This document shows, piece by piece, positions 20,700-30,934 of a DNA stretch of 64,000 nucleotides. The stretch spans positions 121,098,431-121,162,430 of the forward strand of contig NC_088781.1 of the NCBI RefSeq assembly GCF_958450345.1. The letters are read 5' to 3'. The stretch comes from Calliphora vicina (lineage: Eukaryota; Arthropoda; Insecta; Diptera; Calliphoridae). Positions within the stretch are counted from its first letter, which is position 1. Every line of letters starts with the position of its first letter. The notes under the pieces were generated by a model, which worked only from the letters and a program-made list of their open reading frames with translations, searched no databases and was not told where the DNA came from. Both the position numbers and the translations under genes were made by a program.

Positions 20700-21186
20700 C
20701 ACGCAGAGAAAAAATATAGTTGGGCATGGTTACTGTAACCATTTCAATATTGTTACAAGTTTTTTAACTATATTATAGTCACAGTAACCATTTATATGAT
20801 TGTGGTAACCATAATATGGTTAACTTACGATTCACATGATTGTCTCAACCATATATATGGTTACAGTAAACATATATATGTTTGTGACAACTATTTATAT
20901 GATGAAGGACTTATCATATTATGGTGCTCTCGGCTTAAGGCTTATCATAATCTGAGAACAACATATTATGATAAAATTATTCATCATAAATATGGTTGCC
21001 ACAAACATATATATGTTTACTGTAACCATATATATGGTTGAGACAATCATGTGAATCGTAAGTTAACCATATTATGGTTACCACAATCATATAAATGGTT
21101 ACTGTGACTATAATATAGTTAAAAAACTTGTAACACTATATAAATGGTTACAGTAACCATGCCCAATTATATTTTTTCTCTGCGTG
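20700..21186. mobile_element. 487-bp snap-back (foldback) element
   Basis: The left arm from CACGCAGAGAAAAAATATA (20700) and the right arm ending TATATTTTTTCTCTGCGTG (21186) are inverted repeats of about 220 bp. Across roughly 20755-20885 and its partner the arms appear identical; differences cluster near the termini and loop. The arms consist of spaced GGTTAC.GTAACC units, each itself a small palindrome, separated by ATATAT-type linkers. A ~50-bp loop lies near 20930-20970. No coding capacity. A GTTGA.-type direct repeat flanks it (left 20692, right 21186), too weak to call a target duplication. Confidence 0.85.
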
Positions 21187-21424
21187 TTGATAGTTCTCGG
21201 CTGGTTTGGGGTTATTTCCAGCCTGAGCAACGTTTGTAAATTGTTCAAATTTATTTTGAAAATCATGGTTCAATTCAACAAACTCATCGGGCTTTACGTG
21301 AATTTTAATGTATTCATAATCGTCAAACAGAGCATTCAAGAAACTATGGATCGTATTCACAATACGTTTACTTTTAACGATAAAACGCATCCCGAGAGAT
21401 GCCGTAAAGTGAGCACAGAACCAG

Positions 21425-21600
21425 CTGTTTAATGATGATCCGAATGTATCAGTACGTCATTGTGCTTAACTATTAAACTTGTGGAAGTGGAAGGACACTT
21501 TATGAAAAATGTTGCGTAAGGATCTTGGTTTGCGTGCTTACAAGATTCAATTTGTGCAGAAATTGAAGACTATTCGATTCGATTATTTTTTCAGAGGATA
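21425..21600 (+). pseudogene. DUF4817-type transposase, helix-turn-helix fragment
   Basis: The plus strand reads NDDPNVSVRHCA, then, after a stop and a short gap, MLRKDLGLRAYKIQFVQKLK (about 21510-21567). That is the second helix-turn-helix and linker found just before the catalytic core in this family. It lies downstream of the catalytic fragments at 19.9-20.7 kb, so the pieces are not in protein order and come from different insertions or a rearrangement. Bases 21187-21424 contain nothing I can name. Confidence 0.65.
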
Positions 21601-21609
21601 TGTAAAGTT

Positions 21610-22720
21610 ATAGTTCTATACAGATAATCCATAAAAGGTCGCGCACTTGGAAGGGAATATTTGAAGCATGATTGCCGAAATACGGCCTGATTTACTATAA
21701 AAGGTATATGAATATTGGACCTCTAGGCTGACCACATACATATTTAAACATTAATGCCAATAAAGCCAATTGTATGGATGTTAAAGACGTTTTTCTCTGT
21801 TTTATTTCAATTTAAATATCTACGCCTCTATATAAACACCCTTTATTTCCTTTGAAATATAAATTTAAAAGTATTTGCTTAAATAACTTTAGGAGAAAAA
21901 TAACAACCTTTAATAAAAGAAAAATACTTGTACTACACATTTTATCTTAGTCATGATTTTGAACTTGAGGTCTTCTCCTCTATCTACCAGAAAACACCAA
22001 CAATTCCAAACAAAAAAATTGAAAGAAAACTAACTACCTTCGATGCCAAACTTACGTCTAAACTCATATAAACCGCTTAAGATCATCAAACACAAAGATA
22101 AACTCAAATAACAGCTGACATCTGCAATACAATCTTTAGGAAATGAACAGCAACAGCCAAAGCGAAAAAAACATATTATAATAACCAGCAACAGACAACT
22201 GTTGTTGAATTTTAAATAAGTCTACACCAAAGAAAATTGATTTTTTGTTTTGTGTTTAAAGACACAGAAATACCCAAAAGTCAAGTTTAAGGTCTGCTGT
22301 TGCTGCTGGCATATATTAGGAAGCTTTTTGTTTTTGTTGGTTGGTTTTTGTGATGAAGATGGTTTAAGCCATGACTACATATGGCAATGGGTTCATATCG
22401 TGATGAAGACTTCTTGAATTTTTTAAATTACAAACAAAATATACATACAATTTTTTTTGTTTGAAGTTTGTGTTTTTTCAGAGGGGTATTGTTTAGATCG
22501 TTTATTTATGCTTGACTAAAGTTTGAGTTTTTTTTTTTGTGGATGTTCTCTTTTGTGGTATTTTAGAATATTTAATCCTTATATGTAAGATGTTATTTCA
22601 AACATTGATTGACTGCAGAATAGAGTTTTACGAGATAGAGAGAGATTTTTGTGCACTACACTCTATAGAATTTAGGGGGTATTTTAAGGGTTTGATAACA
22701 GTTTGTAACAAATATCAAAT
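21610..22720. other. gene-free AT-rich tract
   Basis: No exon or mobile-element protein is recognised. The plus-strand frame at 22539-22769 has no motif and runs into the 5' end of a mariner. Confidence 0.4.
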
Positions 22721-22724
22721 TGTA

Positions 22725-23505
22725 TTAAATATATTATCTGTCATTTATTCTCAATTAGAGAATAAATGACATTATAGTGTAAACAACAAAGTTTTTTTTC
22801 CTTCGAAAATGTCGAATTTTGAGCCAATAAATCGTTATATGCAGGAAGTTTTTCTTTACTTCTATAATTTGGAAAAGTGCCACTGAACCACACCGGTTGG
22901 TCACCAAAGCTTATGGTGAATATGTTTCATCGGTTTCAACTTGCGAGAGATGGATACTTCAGTAAAAGTGGTGATATTGACACGGAAGACAAACATCGCC
23001 CAGGCCAGCCAAAATAGTTTGAAGGCCAAGAATTGAAGGCATTACTCCATGAAAATTGTTGTCAAATACAACAAGAGCTTGACAAATCGTTGGGAGTTAC
23101 TCAAGTTGGGTACCAAGCCGGGAGTCCTTAAAAAGAAAATCATTTTTGAACCGAATCATTACTTGCGATGAAAAATGGATCCATTACGATAACCAGAAGC
23201 GTAAAAGATCGTATGTGAAGCCCGGCCAACCAGCCGAAGCGAAACCAAAGACAATATATCTATGGCGCTAGGATATTGCTATATATTTGGCGGAACCTAA
23301 AAAGTCATATATCTTATGACCTGCTGAAATCTAGCCAGACTATCACAGGAAATCTGTACCGAATTCAACTTATTCATTTGAAGCGAGAATTAGCCAAAAA
23401 ACGCTTAGAATATGTGGCCAGATATGAAACAAGGTAGTCACAAAATATTGGAATGAAGTGTTTTGGCAGGTTTGTCTCACCCACCTTATAGTCCAGAACT
23501 TCGTT
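22725..23505 (+). pseudogene. mariner transposase relic 4
   Basis: The 5' terminal region ATTATAGTGTAAACAACAAA (22772-22791) is followed by ATGTCGAATTTT (22809), the start shared with the 31.0- and 62.0-kb copies. Translation shows the N-terminal domain with a SCERW-like CERWIL segment, then GQPK.FEGQELKALLHENCC. The catalytic block ITCDEKWIHYDNQKRKRSYV begins near 23157, and PGQPAEAKPKTIYLWR follows. The HDN block is lost and the copy stops near SPELR (23490-23505), before the third Asp. A DUF4817-type relic follows with no gap. The 5' end has an unusual perfect hairpin, TGTCATTTATTCTC/GAGAATAAATGACA (22739-22771). Confidence 0.88.
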
Positions 23506-23965
23506 CCAAAACATATAGAGCACTTCGTCAAGTCAAATCATCTTCAGCGATGAGGCTTATTTCTGGCTTAACTTGAATGTCAACAAGCAGGATTGTAGTT
23601 TTTGGAGAGAGCACAATCCTCATGAGACTCTTGAGACTCCATTAAGCCCCGAAAAAATCACTGTTTGGTGGGGTTTACATGCCGAAATGCGTCATCTGCC
23701 CATTTGTCTCTAAATCAGAAACCGGTACCAACATTACAGTGAATGGCGAACACTACAGGCAAATGATTCATGATTTTTTTATTCCTCATGCCATTGCAAA
23801 TCACTTGGAGGAGAAATGGTTCAAACAAGACGATACAACATGCCATACTATGCTGATAAACCAGCTAGGATTGATCATTTAGAAACCAACATTCGATGAA
23901 CTATTGACGAATTAAGACCGGATATGCTTGAAAAAGAGGTTCCAAATTGAAACGACTTTTGGTGT
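23505..23965 (+). pseudogene. DUF4817-type transposase relic
   Basis: In shifting frames: IIFSDEAYFWLNLNVNKQD (23545-23597), FWREHNPHETLE-like text, KITVWWGL, then NITVNGEHYRQMIHDFFIPH (23734-23793). LEEKWFKQDDTTCHT follows (23806-23850), including the QDDTTCH block that holds the second catalytic Asp in this family. The core from there to the C-terminal helix is mostly deleted; LIKTNIR/DRICLKK-type text ends it. Non-functional. Confidence 0.78.
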
Positions 23966-24059
23966 ATTTAAATTAGGGGCAACACAAATACTATTTATTT
24001 ATGTTTTACAATTGGATCTTTGGCTTTTTAGAAATGTTTAAATAAATCACGAATTTTTC

Positions 24060-24745
24060 TTCAAAATTGGCTAAGTTTTGTTATGACTATGTGAAAATAA
24101 AAACGATTTTTTTGAGTAATTTTTTTGTTTTTTCCAGTTTCTGCTTTATATACAGTTTCTGTGTATTTCTCTATGGTTAGGGTTTTGTTCCTTTTTTTCC
24201 TCTTTACCCCTCTTAAAACACAGCATTCTCGATTTGCTGCTGTTGTTTTCGCGCCTTCCCACGTAAGATTGCATTGTGTTAGTTCTTGGAGTATCGTGCA
24301 TTTCCAGGTGTTCTTGGGTCGATCACGGTTTCCGGAAACTTGATGATTCCACTCTAGCACCATCCTTGTAATACTATCGGGCATCATCCTGATATTATGG
24401 CTTATACACCTCCATTTTCTGCGTTTGATTTGTTTCAGTTTGGGCTCTTCATTGGTTAAGTTTCAGAGATCCGTGTTGCTGAAAGTCATGGTCTAGAATA
24501 TCCTGCATATGATTCTAAGGCACTTACTGATGAATATCTGTTATTTTTGCTTTATGTGTTCGAGAATTAGTTCCGTACAACAGAGTAGACTTTACACATG
24601 CATTGAGTATTCGGACCTTTGTTCATCTGGATATTTGCGAGTTTCTCTATACTGAATGCAGTCGCCCGAATGTCGCGTCTGTTTCTGCGCCGCCATTTGT
24701 TGTTACTATACTGCCTATATAGGAGAAGCTATCTACGTATGTGAA
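24060..24745 (-). pseudogene. RTE-like LINE, C-terminal end of the reverse transcriptase ORF (minus)
   Basis: On the minus strand: FTYVDSFSYIGSIVTTNGGA (24750-24690), VRILNACVKSTLLYG (about 24615-24570), ITRMVLEWNHQVSGNRDRPK (about 24372-24313) and NTWKCTILQELTQCNLTWE. This is the thumb/C-terminal pattern of a common arthropod non-LTR retrotransposon group in which GRPKNTW marks the end of the ORF. The reading frame is broken at several points. The T-rich plus-strand text at 24060-24180 would be its 3' tail; a similar scrap lies at 53985-54080. Clade assignment (RTE-like) is by recall. Confidence 0.8.
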
Positions 24746-25253
24746 CGTTGGTGACTATAACTTCGAGGTAGTAAACAACTTTATCTATCTCGGTACCGCC
24801 ATAAACCAAACAAATAATATCAGTCTGGAGATAAAACGAAGAACTATTCTTGCTAATATATGCTATTTCGGGCTAAGCAAGCAGTTTAGAAACAAGGCCC
24901 TCTCTCGACAAACAAAAACTACACTCTATAGAACGTTTATATTACCCGTGCTACTATATGGCGCTAAAGCGTGGGTGCATACGCAAGCAGATGAAGCTGT
25001 TCTTGGGGTGTTTGAGAGAAAAATTCTCCGCAAAATATATGGACCTATCTGCGTCGACGGAGAGTATCGCCACCGAATGAATCACGAGCTATATGAGATG
25101 TACGAGGATATCAACATTGTTAAGCGCATCAAGGTGCAAAGGTTGCGCTGGTTAGGTCATGTCATACGTATGGACGAGAATGCTCCGGCGAGAAAATCAT
25201 TCGAATTCGATCCCGAAGGAAGACGTAGAAGGGGAAGACTTGGGTCAAGCTGA
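24735..25253 (+). pseudogene. LINE reverse transcriptase C-terminal fragment (plus), open for 170 codons
   Basis: This is the longest intact transposon reading frame in the window. It begins within VGDYNFEVVNNFIYLGTAIN and continues ISLEIKRRTILANICYFGL. Next come LYRTFILPVLLYGAKAWV, GVFERKILRKIYGP and VKRIKVQRLRWLGHVIRMDE, and it ends GRRRRGRLG with a stop at 25251. This is the thumb and C-terminal region of a non-LTR retrotransposon reverse transcriptase; the endonuclease, fingers and palm are missing. It is head to head with the minus-strand LINE end at 24060-24745, from a different LINE family. The stop is close to the usual ORF end, so the 3' end may be near 25275, where an AATAAATAAATA run lies. 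A 5'-truncated insertion is likely. Confidence 0.88.
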
Positions 25254-25319
25254 GGAAGATCTTGTGCGAGAATAAATAAATATCATCCCCATAACCCAAA
25301 TCCTCAAGTTGGCTTGAGA

Positions 25320-26165
25320 GACTATCTAAACAAACTTCGGTCATTATGATCATCCTGCATTATGGTGAACAGTTGAAGTGATATGAAATGGTTCACTGAT
25401 GTTCCCGTTGTAAAGAAATGAGAATTCTGCATTCTCGTGCATAGCTGTGAAGATTCCAATATACTTCTTTCCTACTGAAAGTTTTCCATATGGCAGTTCG
25501 TCTGATGGTATCGAATGCTTTCTTGAAGTCTATGAATAGTGGATACAGGGGGTATGCCATTTCATAGATGATTCTATTATAATGCGTAGAGTATTGGCCT
25601 GATCTAAGCAGCTTCTATTTGATCGTAAACCTGCCTGTTCATCTCGCAGATGGTTCTCTATTTTGATTTGGATTCAACCCTGTTCTATGACTAATGTATG
25701 CCAGTATCATGTATATGAGCATCCTTGTCTTACTCCAACGTTAGTACGAAATGATTTACTGATGTTGCCGTTATGAAAAAGTGAGAATTCTGCATTCTCG
25801 TACATTGCTCTGATGATTTGAATTGTTTTCTAGGGTACTCCTTTCCAACTCGATGCTTTCCATATGGGCAGTTCATCTGATGGTATCGAATGCTTTCTTA
25901 AAATCTATGAACAGTAGATACTGGGAAGTAAGCCATTCGTAGAGCGTAGAGTATTGGCCTGATCTAAGCAGCTTCTATTTGTCTGGAAACCTGCATGTTC
26001 ATCTCGCAGATTGTTCTCTATTTTGTTTTGAAATCATCCCTGTACTATGACTGCCAGTATCTTGTATACGGTGTTAAGCAGAATAATTCCTCTCTAGTTG
26101 TTGCAATCTTTCAAATAACGTAACTTTACAATTATGCCTTTTTTCCAAATTGGAGGCAGCCTCCC
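25320..26165 (-). pseudogene. LINE reverse transcriptase palm fragments, duplicated in tandem (minus)
   Basis: The minus strand encodes the catalytic palm entrance twice. The first copy (about 26165-25750) reads LPPIWKKGIIVKL, ITLLN-like LLNTVYKILA, LRDEHAGFQTNRSCLDQANT and LLFIDFKKAFDTI. The second copy (about 25690-25370) reads LRDEQAGLRSNRSCLDQANT, DFKKAFDTI in a shifted frame, and FSFLYNGNISEPF. The two copies share long stretches of near-identical DNA about 360 bp apart. The F.DF.KAFD motif carries the first catalytic Asp of the polymerase; the YxDD block is not found. With the C-terminal piece at 24060-24745 on the same strand, this is probably one broken LINE. Confidence 0.82.
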
Positions 26166-26169
26166 TTTG

Positions 26170-27430
26170 TTTCTTTAAATACCCAAATTTTTATTTTACA
26201 TGCACTAATGTTAAGTTTTCTTTCAGAAACATATACGATCCCGAAGAACTTCTTTATAAGAGAAATAATATGAAGTAAATACAAAACAATTCAAAGGCAC
26301 CTCAGCAAAGAATATGCTAAATTTCATTAAGATATCTTCCATCATTCCAGAGCTATCGAATTATTTTTAAAAGCTCTGAACAAGGATTATAATAACATGT
26401 AATAAACGTTATTTTCCTGTTGTAATATCTGTTAGCCTTCGTATTGTTTACAGGTAAATAACCGTTCAACTTCGGCTCCTGGTGGCTATGAATGCCGACC
26501 ACTGACTTAAGCTAAACAATTTATGGGGCATCAATGTTATAAAGGAATCAACTGACATTTAGTGACATTTATATGGTCGTATATTTTTCACAAAACTCTT
26601 TTTTAAAACACCAAAAATCTTTGAATATTTTATTGTTATTACTGAAATATTGTATATGTTATACAACCCTATTAATGTCACGATCTTGTTAAAATTATTA
26701 CTTACAACTTTATAACTCTTGTACAATTTTTATAGAAAACCATAAATTTAATGCAGCTTTAAAGGTTTTTTTTCTTTCTTAATTTAAGACACAAAGTATG
26801 AACAAACAAACAAAAAAAATAAATAAAAAAGGAAATTCTTACTTAAGTGGGTGTAGTTTTAAACATGATACAAAACAACATATGAAGGTTGACGACTTTT
26901 AAATTGGCAAGAGAGAACTACAAAAAATAAAATAAAAAAAATATATAACAACAAGTTTATATACTACAACTTATTTAGCTTTAGCAAAAAAAAAAAATAA
27001 AAAAAAATAATAGTAATCCGGTAATTACCTCTTAGAACAACGACATTAACTTTGAAATGTTGTTCTAGCAAATTGGAAAAAACTAAGATTTTTTTTATCC
27101 CCTCTATTTTATTTATTTCTAACAACATTTTTCTTTTATACATTTGTTTCTTTATTTAGTTACCATGGCCTAAAGTAATATTTTTTTCTTCATTCTACTC
27201 ACTTTAACTTGTATACAAAATGGTAAGCAATTTTCTGTTTAAAGCTGTATAGAAAATAAAGCAATTTTATTAATTGAAATTTCTTTTGGCCATATATTCG
27301 ATTTATGTTAAGATTTAAGATATTTCAATTGTTTAACTACAATATGATGAATCTGGTTGTGTTTGTAGCTATAAAGTGCGTGTCTTAAGTGTTGATGAAG
27401 AGGTTCAAGACAGCAAATCAATAGACATCA
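26170..27430. other. gene-free AT-rich tract
   Basis: No recognisable exon, element end or tandem array. Poly-A stretches at 26810-27015 are simple-sequence DNA. The short text around 26455-26515 is GC-richer than its surroundings but matches nothing I know. Confidence 0.4.
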
Positions 27431-28700
27431 ATGTGAAGTTTGAGGCCTAAAAGTTTTGAACATTTTTGAAGAAGTTTGGGATTGAAAATTGTTCATTAAT
27501 CAAATTAACAAGAAACGAGAAAATAAAGAATATTTGAAGTAATTTTATTAATGGACCAAATTACAAGATTCCTGTATTTTGCATGATAAAATTTTTTGTG
27601 TGTGTAAACCATGCTGATTTCGAAAATACATAAAGGAAATTAATGAAGTTCCACTATAATGTTCACCATTGTCCTAGGTATTTTGGTATTAAAAATCAAT
27701 AAAATCGGTTAAGCAGAAAATAAACTATAAACCAAGATAAGAGACAACCTCGAAAAATTTTAAAATATTTAACAGCAGACATCAGTTGTGACTTAAAACT
27801 TTAAACATATTTGAAGAAGTTTGGGATGGAAAATTTTTCATTAATAAAATAAATATGACAGAAGAAAATAACGAATTTTTGACAAAAAAATTACAAGAAA
27901 CATGATATTAATGGTTGAATTTTGTGTGTGTGTGTAAAACATGCTAAATTCCAAAATACATAAAGGAAATTAATGAAATTCCACTATAATTTTTATCATA
28001 GTCCTAGGCATTTTGGTATTAAAAATAAGTAAAATCGGTTCAGCAGAAAATAAATTATAAACCAAGATAACAGACAACATCGAAAAATGTTGATATTTTT
28101 AACAGCAGGCACCAATGTGTCTTAAAACTTTGAACATATTTGAAGAAGTTTGGGATGGAAAATTTTTCATTAATACAAAAAATGAGAGAAGAGAATAACG
28201 AATTGTTGAGAAAAATTACAAGAAACAGTATTCCATGGTATAATTTTTTTGTGTGTGTAAAACATGCTAACTTCCGAAATACATAATTGAAGTTAATTAG
28301 ATTCAATTATAATGTTCATCATTGTTTTAGGCATATTGGTATCAAAAATCAATAAAATCGGTTCAGTAGAAAACAAATTATAAACCAAGACAAGAGACAA
28401 CTTCGAATGTTTGAAGAAGTTTGGGATTGAAAATTATTCATAAAATATACATGAGGTAAGAAAATAACGAATTTTTGTAAAAAATTTACAAGATACAGGA
28501 TTCCTTGGTACAGTTTCTCGTGTGTGTAAAACATGCTAATTTTCAAAATACATAAAGGAAATTAATGTGATTCCACTATAATGTTTATTATTGTCCTTGG
28601 CATTTCGGTATTAAAAATCAATTAAATCGGTTCAGCAGAAAATAAATTATAAACCATAATAACAGAGAACCTCGAAAAATTTTGATATTTTTAACAGTTC
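27430..28700 (+). repeat. tandem array of ~270-345-bp units
   Basis: Four consecutive units each begin near TTGAAGAAGTTTGGGAT (about 27466, 27811, 28141, 28411). They continue through GTGTGTGTAAA.CATGCTAA, ATACATAAAGGAAATTAATG, TTTTGGTATTAAAAATCA and AAATCGGTTCAGCAGAAAAT to AGACAACCTCGAAAAATTTT. Spacing is about 345, 330 and 270 bp. Diverged single copies of the unit occur at 44280-44515, 54180-54375 and 59550-59735, so a dispersed repeat was amplified locally. No coding capacity. Confidence 0.82.
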
Positions 28701-28704
28701 TTTG

Positions 28705-29880
28705 GTTTTAATTATCTTACAAAAGCGAAATTTATGAGATTAAAATACATTATTTAAAATAGAATTACAATTATACTAACTATAAAAAATTATGAAGAAA
28801 ACGATTCTGTTCTAAGTGACTGTCCGTGCTTCTGAATCAGGCCAAAATTAGGGTGGTCAAAAGGTTACTTTTCTCCTCAATTAATCGTTGAACTACTGAA
28901 AGACACAAATGTTTATTTCAGTTATTTGTCATCGGTAACACTGTGTGATGTCTTATAAATGTTTATAATATATCTATACTTTATCAAACGAAATTGTTTT
29001 GTCGATATTAATTTCTCAAAAAAAAAGGTCTTTCTGAACATATTTTGTAATTTTTCTTATAAAAATCATTTAAATTTTATAATCTTCTTTGATGTCGGCT
29101 TTAAAAACTTTGATTTTTTTTTGTTTCTGAGTTAACAACATAAACATACAACTCACAAAAAATCTACAATATTTGTGGCCAATTGATATTTGTCTACTTA
29201 TAAACTCATTATGACATCATATCAGTTAAGAGAGAGATGCCCAGAATTCTAACAAATTGAAAAGTATCAAATAGCAAATCAATCTTGGTAAATGCCAAAA
29301 ACGTAAGATACAAAAAACAAACTACAAAACCAACAACAAAAAAATTTATTAGACAAGAACCAATGTTTAAAGAATCTTAAAAAAATATAACTTTTTTTTA
29401 GAAATTTTGAAATTTTTTTTTCAATTCTTAATTTATTTCTTCTTTTCTCTCATTTATTTTTTATCTTTCAGATCTATTTCCTTTTTACATTATTATTTAA
29501 TTGTTAGTGACATTTATTTATATTTTGCACACATAACAAAATGCATAATTAATCATTTGAAGTGTTATTACAGACATGTATTTTTCAACTCATTTAACAA
29601 GTGTTATTTTCTTTGGCGTTTTTTGTTTTGTTTTAATTTTATGTCATTTTAATGTTTAATGACGTGTCATTACAATACATATGAGTAAATATTTTGTTGT
29701 TCATTTGGAAAATCGGAGGATTTTTATAAAGAAGGTGTTGAAAATAAAACAAAGTGATTTAAGAGGCGCAATTAAATGTTTAAAAGATTTATGTTCAGAT
29801 GAATGGTGGTTTTATTAGGGTGCATTAGTGGGTCATTAATGGTCATCAAATGATGTTAATAAAGGCTAACGTATTTAATA
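28705..29880. other. gene-free AT-rich tract
   Basis: No exon or mobile-element protein seen. The T-rich frame at 29407-29652 is low-complexity hydrophobic text without motifs. Confidence 0.4.
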
Positions 29881-29884
29881 TTGC

Positions 29885-30140
29885 ACATTGGGTCAGAATC
29901 AATATATTTTGGGAATAAATCTGCCATTTATAATTGCCTTCTTCTATTGATCCTATGGAGAAGCAGAGAATAATTTGAGTTTAATTTTTTTACCAACGGA
30001 CCTCACATATCTCTCAGGAGAGGCCATGAGGGATCTCAAAGTAAAGCTTCTCAGACATGCACAAGTTTTAAACGCTAGCAAATTTTATTGACTCCTCCAA
30101 AGATTTTAATATATTCTCACAACCCGCTTAATTTTCCAAT
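29885..30140 (+). repeat. dispersed repeat of the CACAGTGGG-ended family
   Basis: Starts TTGCACATTGGGTCAGAATC and continues GGGAATAAATCTGCCATTTA, then GGACCTCACA..TCTC and a block with GATCTCAAAGTAAAGCTT. The same ordered text is found at 32950-33370 and 43440-43880 (both minus), 36465-36640 and 59770-60000 (both plus). It is non-coding and diverged between copies. Confidence 0.55.
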
Positions 30141-30184
30141 ATTGTCTGTCATAAGTAAATTCGTGCCCGTTTCGTATTGTATAA

Positions 30185-30860
30185 CTAAAAGTTGTCGAAA
30201 TGACCCAAATGTGTATTGTTACATTTGTGGTGAATAAACAGTCAAAAGGTTTAGTAAACCTATAACAAACTTAGTGAAAACACGTATTTCAATTACTTTA
30301 AGGCCATGAATATTCCGTGTATTCCAAACATTATAGTGTACTGTGTGTAGTGAACATTTAAGACAGTGGGAAAACGATAAACGCGGTCAATTAAAGTTTG
30401 GTGTACCTATGATTTGGACAGATCCACAAAAATACATTTAAGACTGCTAGTTTTGTGATGTTAATTACATGGTAAATATAAAAGCAAAATGGCATATCCT
30501 GATTTACCACCTGCTAAAAGGCCTTTACTGTACTTAGATGTCGTACCATCTTTTATGATTCAACATCTATCAGATTTATCGTACACAGATATGGTGGAGG
30601 TTTTTTCGGATGAACATGTGAGATTTTGAAGTGTTAACGGATCCTTCACTTTTTTACATGATGCCTTAAGTGACTTGATAAGAGACCTTGACCTTTCGAA
30701 AGAGAGATCTCAGGTACTAGCATCTAAACTCAAAGAAAGAAATCTATTAACTCTATAGATAGGTTAAATGATAGGTACGAATGTCTCATTTTATAGCGGT
30801 CGCGAAAAAGAACTTCTTCAATTTTTTAGCACCGCGAATGATGCAGTCTTTTGAAATGAA
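30185..30860 (+). pseudogene. second relic of the unclassified zinc-finger repeat protein (N-terminal part)
   Basis: Frameshifted text begins KSCRNDPNVYCYICGE (30189-30236), the same Cys module as at 10134, followed by PITNLVKT. Later come FGVPMIWTDPQKYI (30400-30443) and FCDVNYMVNIKAKWHI. Then PDLPPAKRPLLYLDVVPSF (30500-30555), LSDLIRDLDLSKERSQVLAS (30667-30725), and GTNVSFYSGREKELLQFFST (30774-30833). These are consecutive N-terminal and central parts of the family whose C-terminal part survives at 10252-10767. Stops are frequent. The relic ends by about 30860, roughly 100 bp before a mariner 5' end. It lacks the TIR seen on the first copy. Confidence 0.72.
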
Positions 30861-30934
30861 CAGGTGGACTTTTAAAGAAAATGGGACCCTCAAGAATGAT
30901 TTAACAATGCATGATTTTACGGTTTTTGTTTTTA

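Noticed and set aside
20505..20702. Minus-strand 65-codon frame
   Set aside because: Antisense of the plus-strand DUF4817-type relic, which carries the recognisable PPRSCNLTPSDYF text.
21148..21390. Minus-strand 80-codon frame that looked vaguely gag-like
   Set aside because: No Cys-His box, no protease and no recognisable gag motif; it overlaps the edge of the snap-back element and matches nothing specific.
24125..24343. Plus-strand hydrophobic frame that could pass for a membrane protein
   Set aside because: It is the antisense of the LINE C-terminal coding relic on the minus strand.
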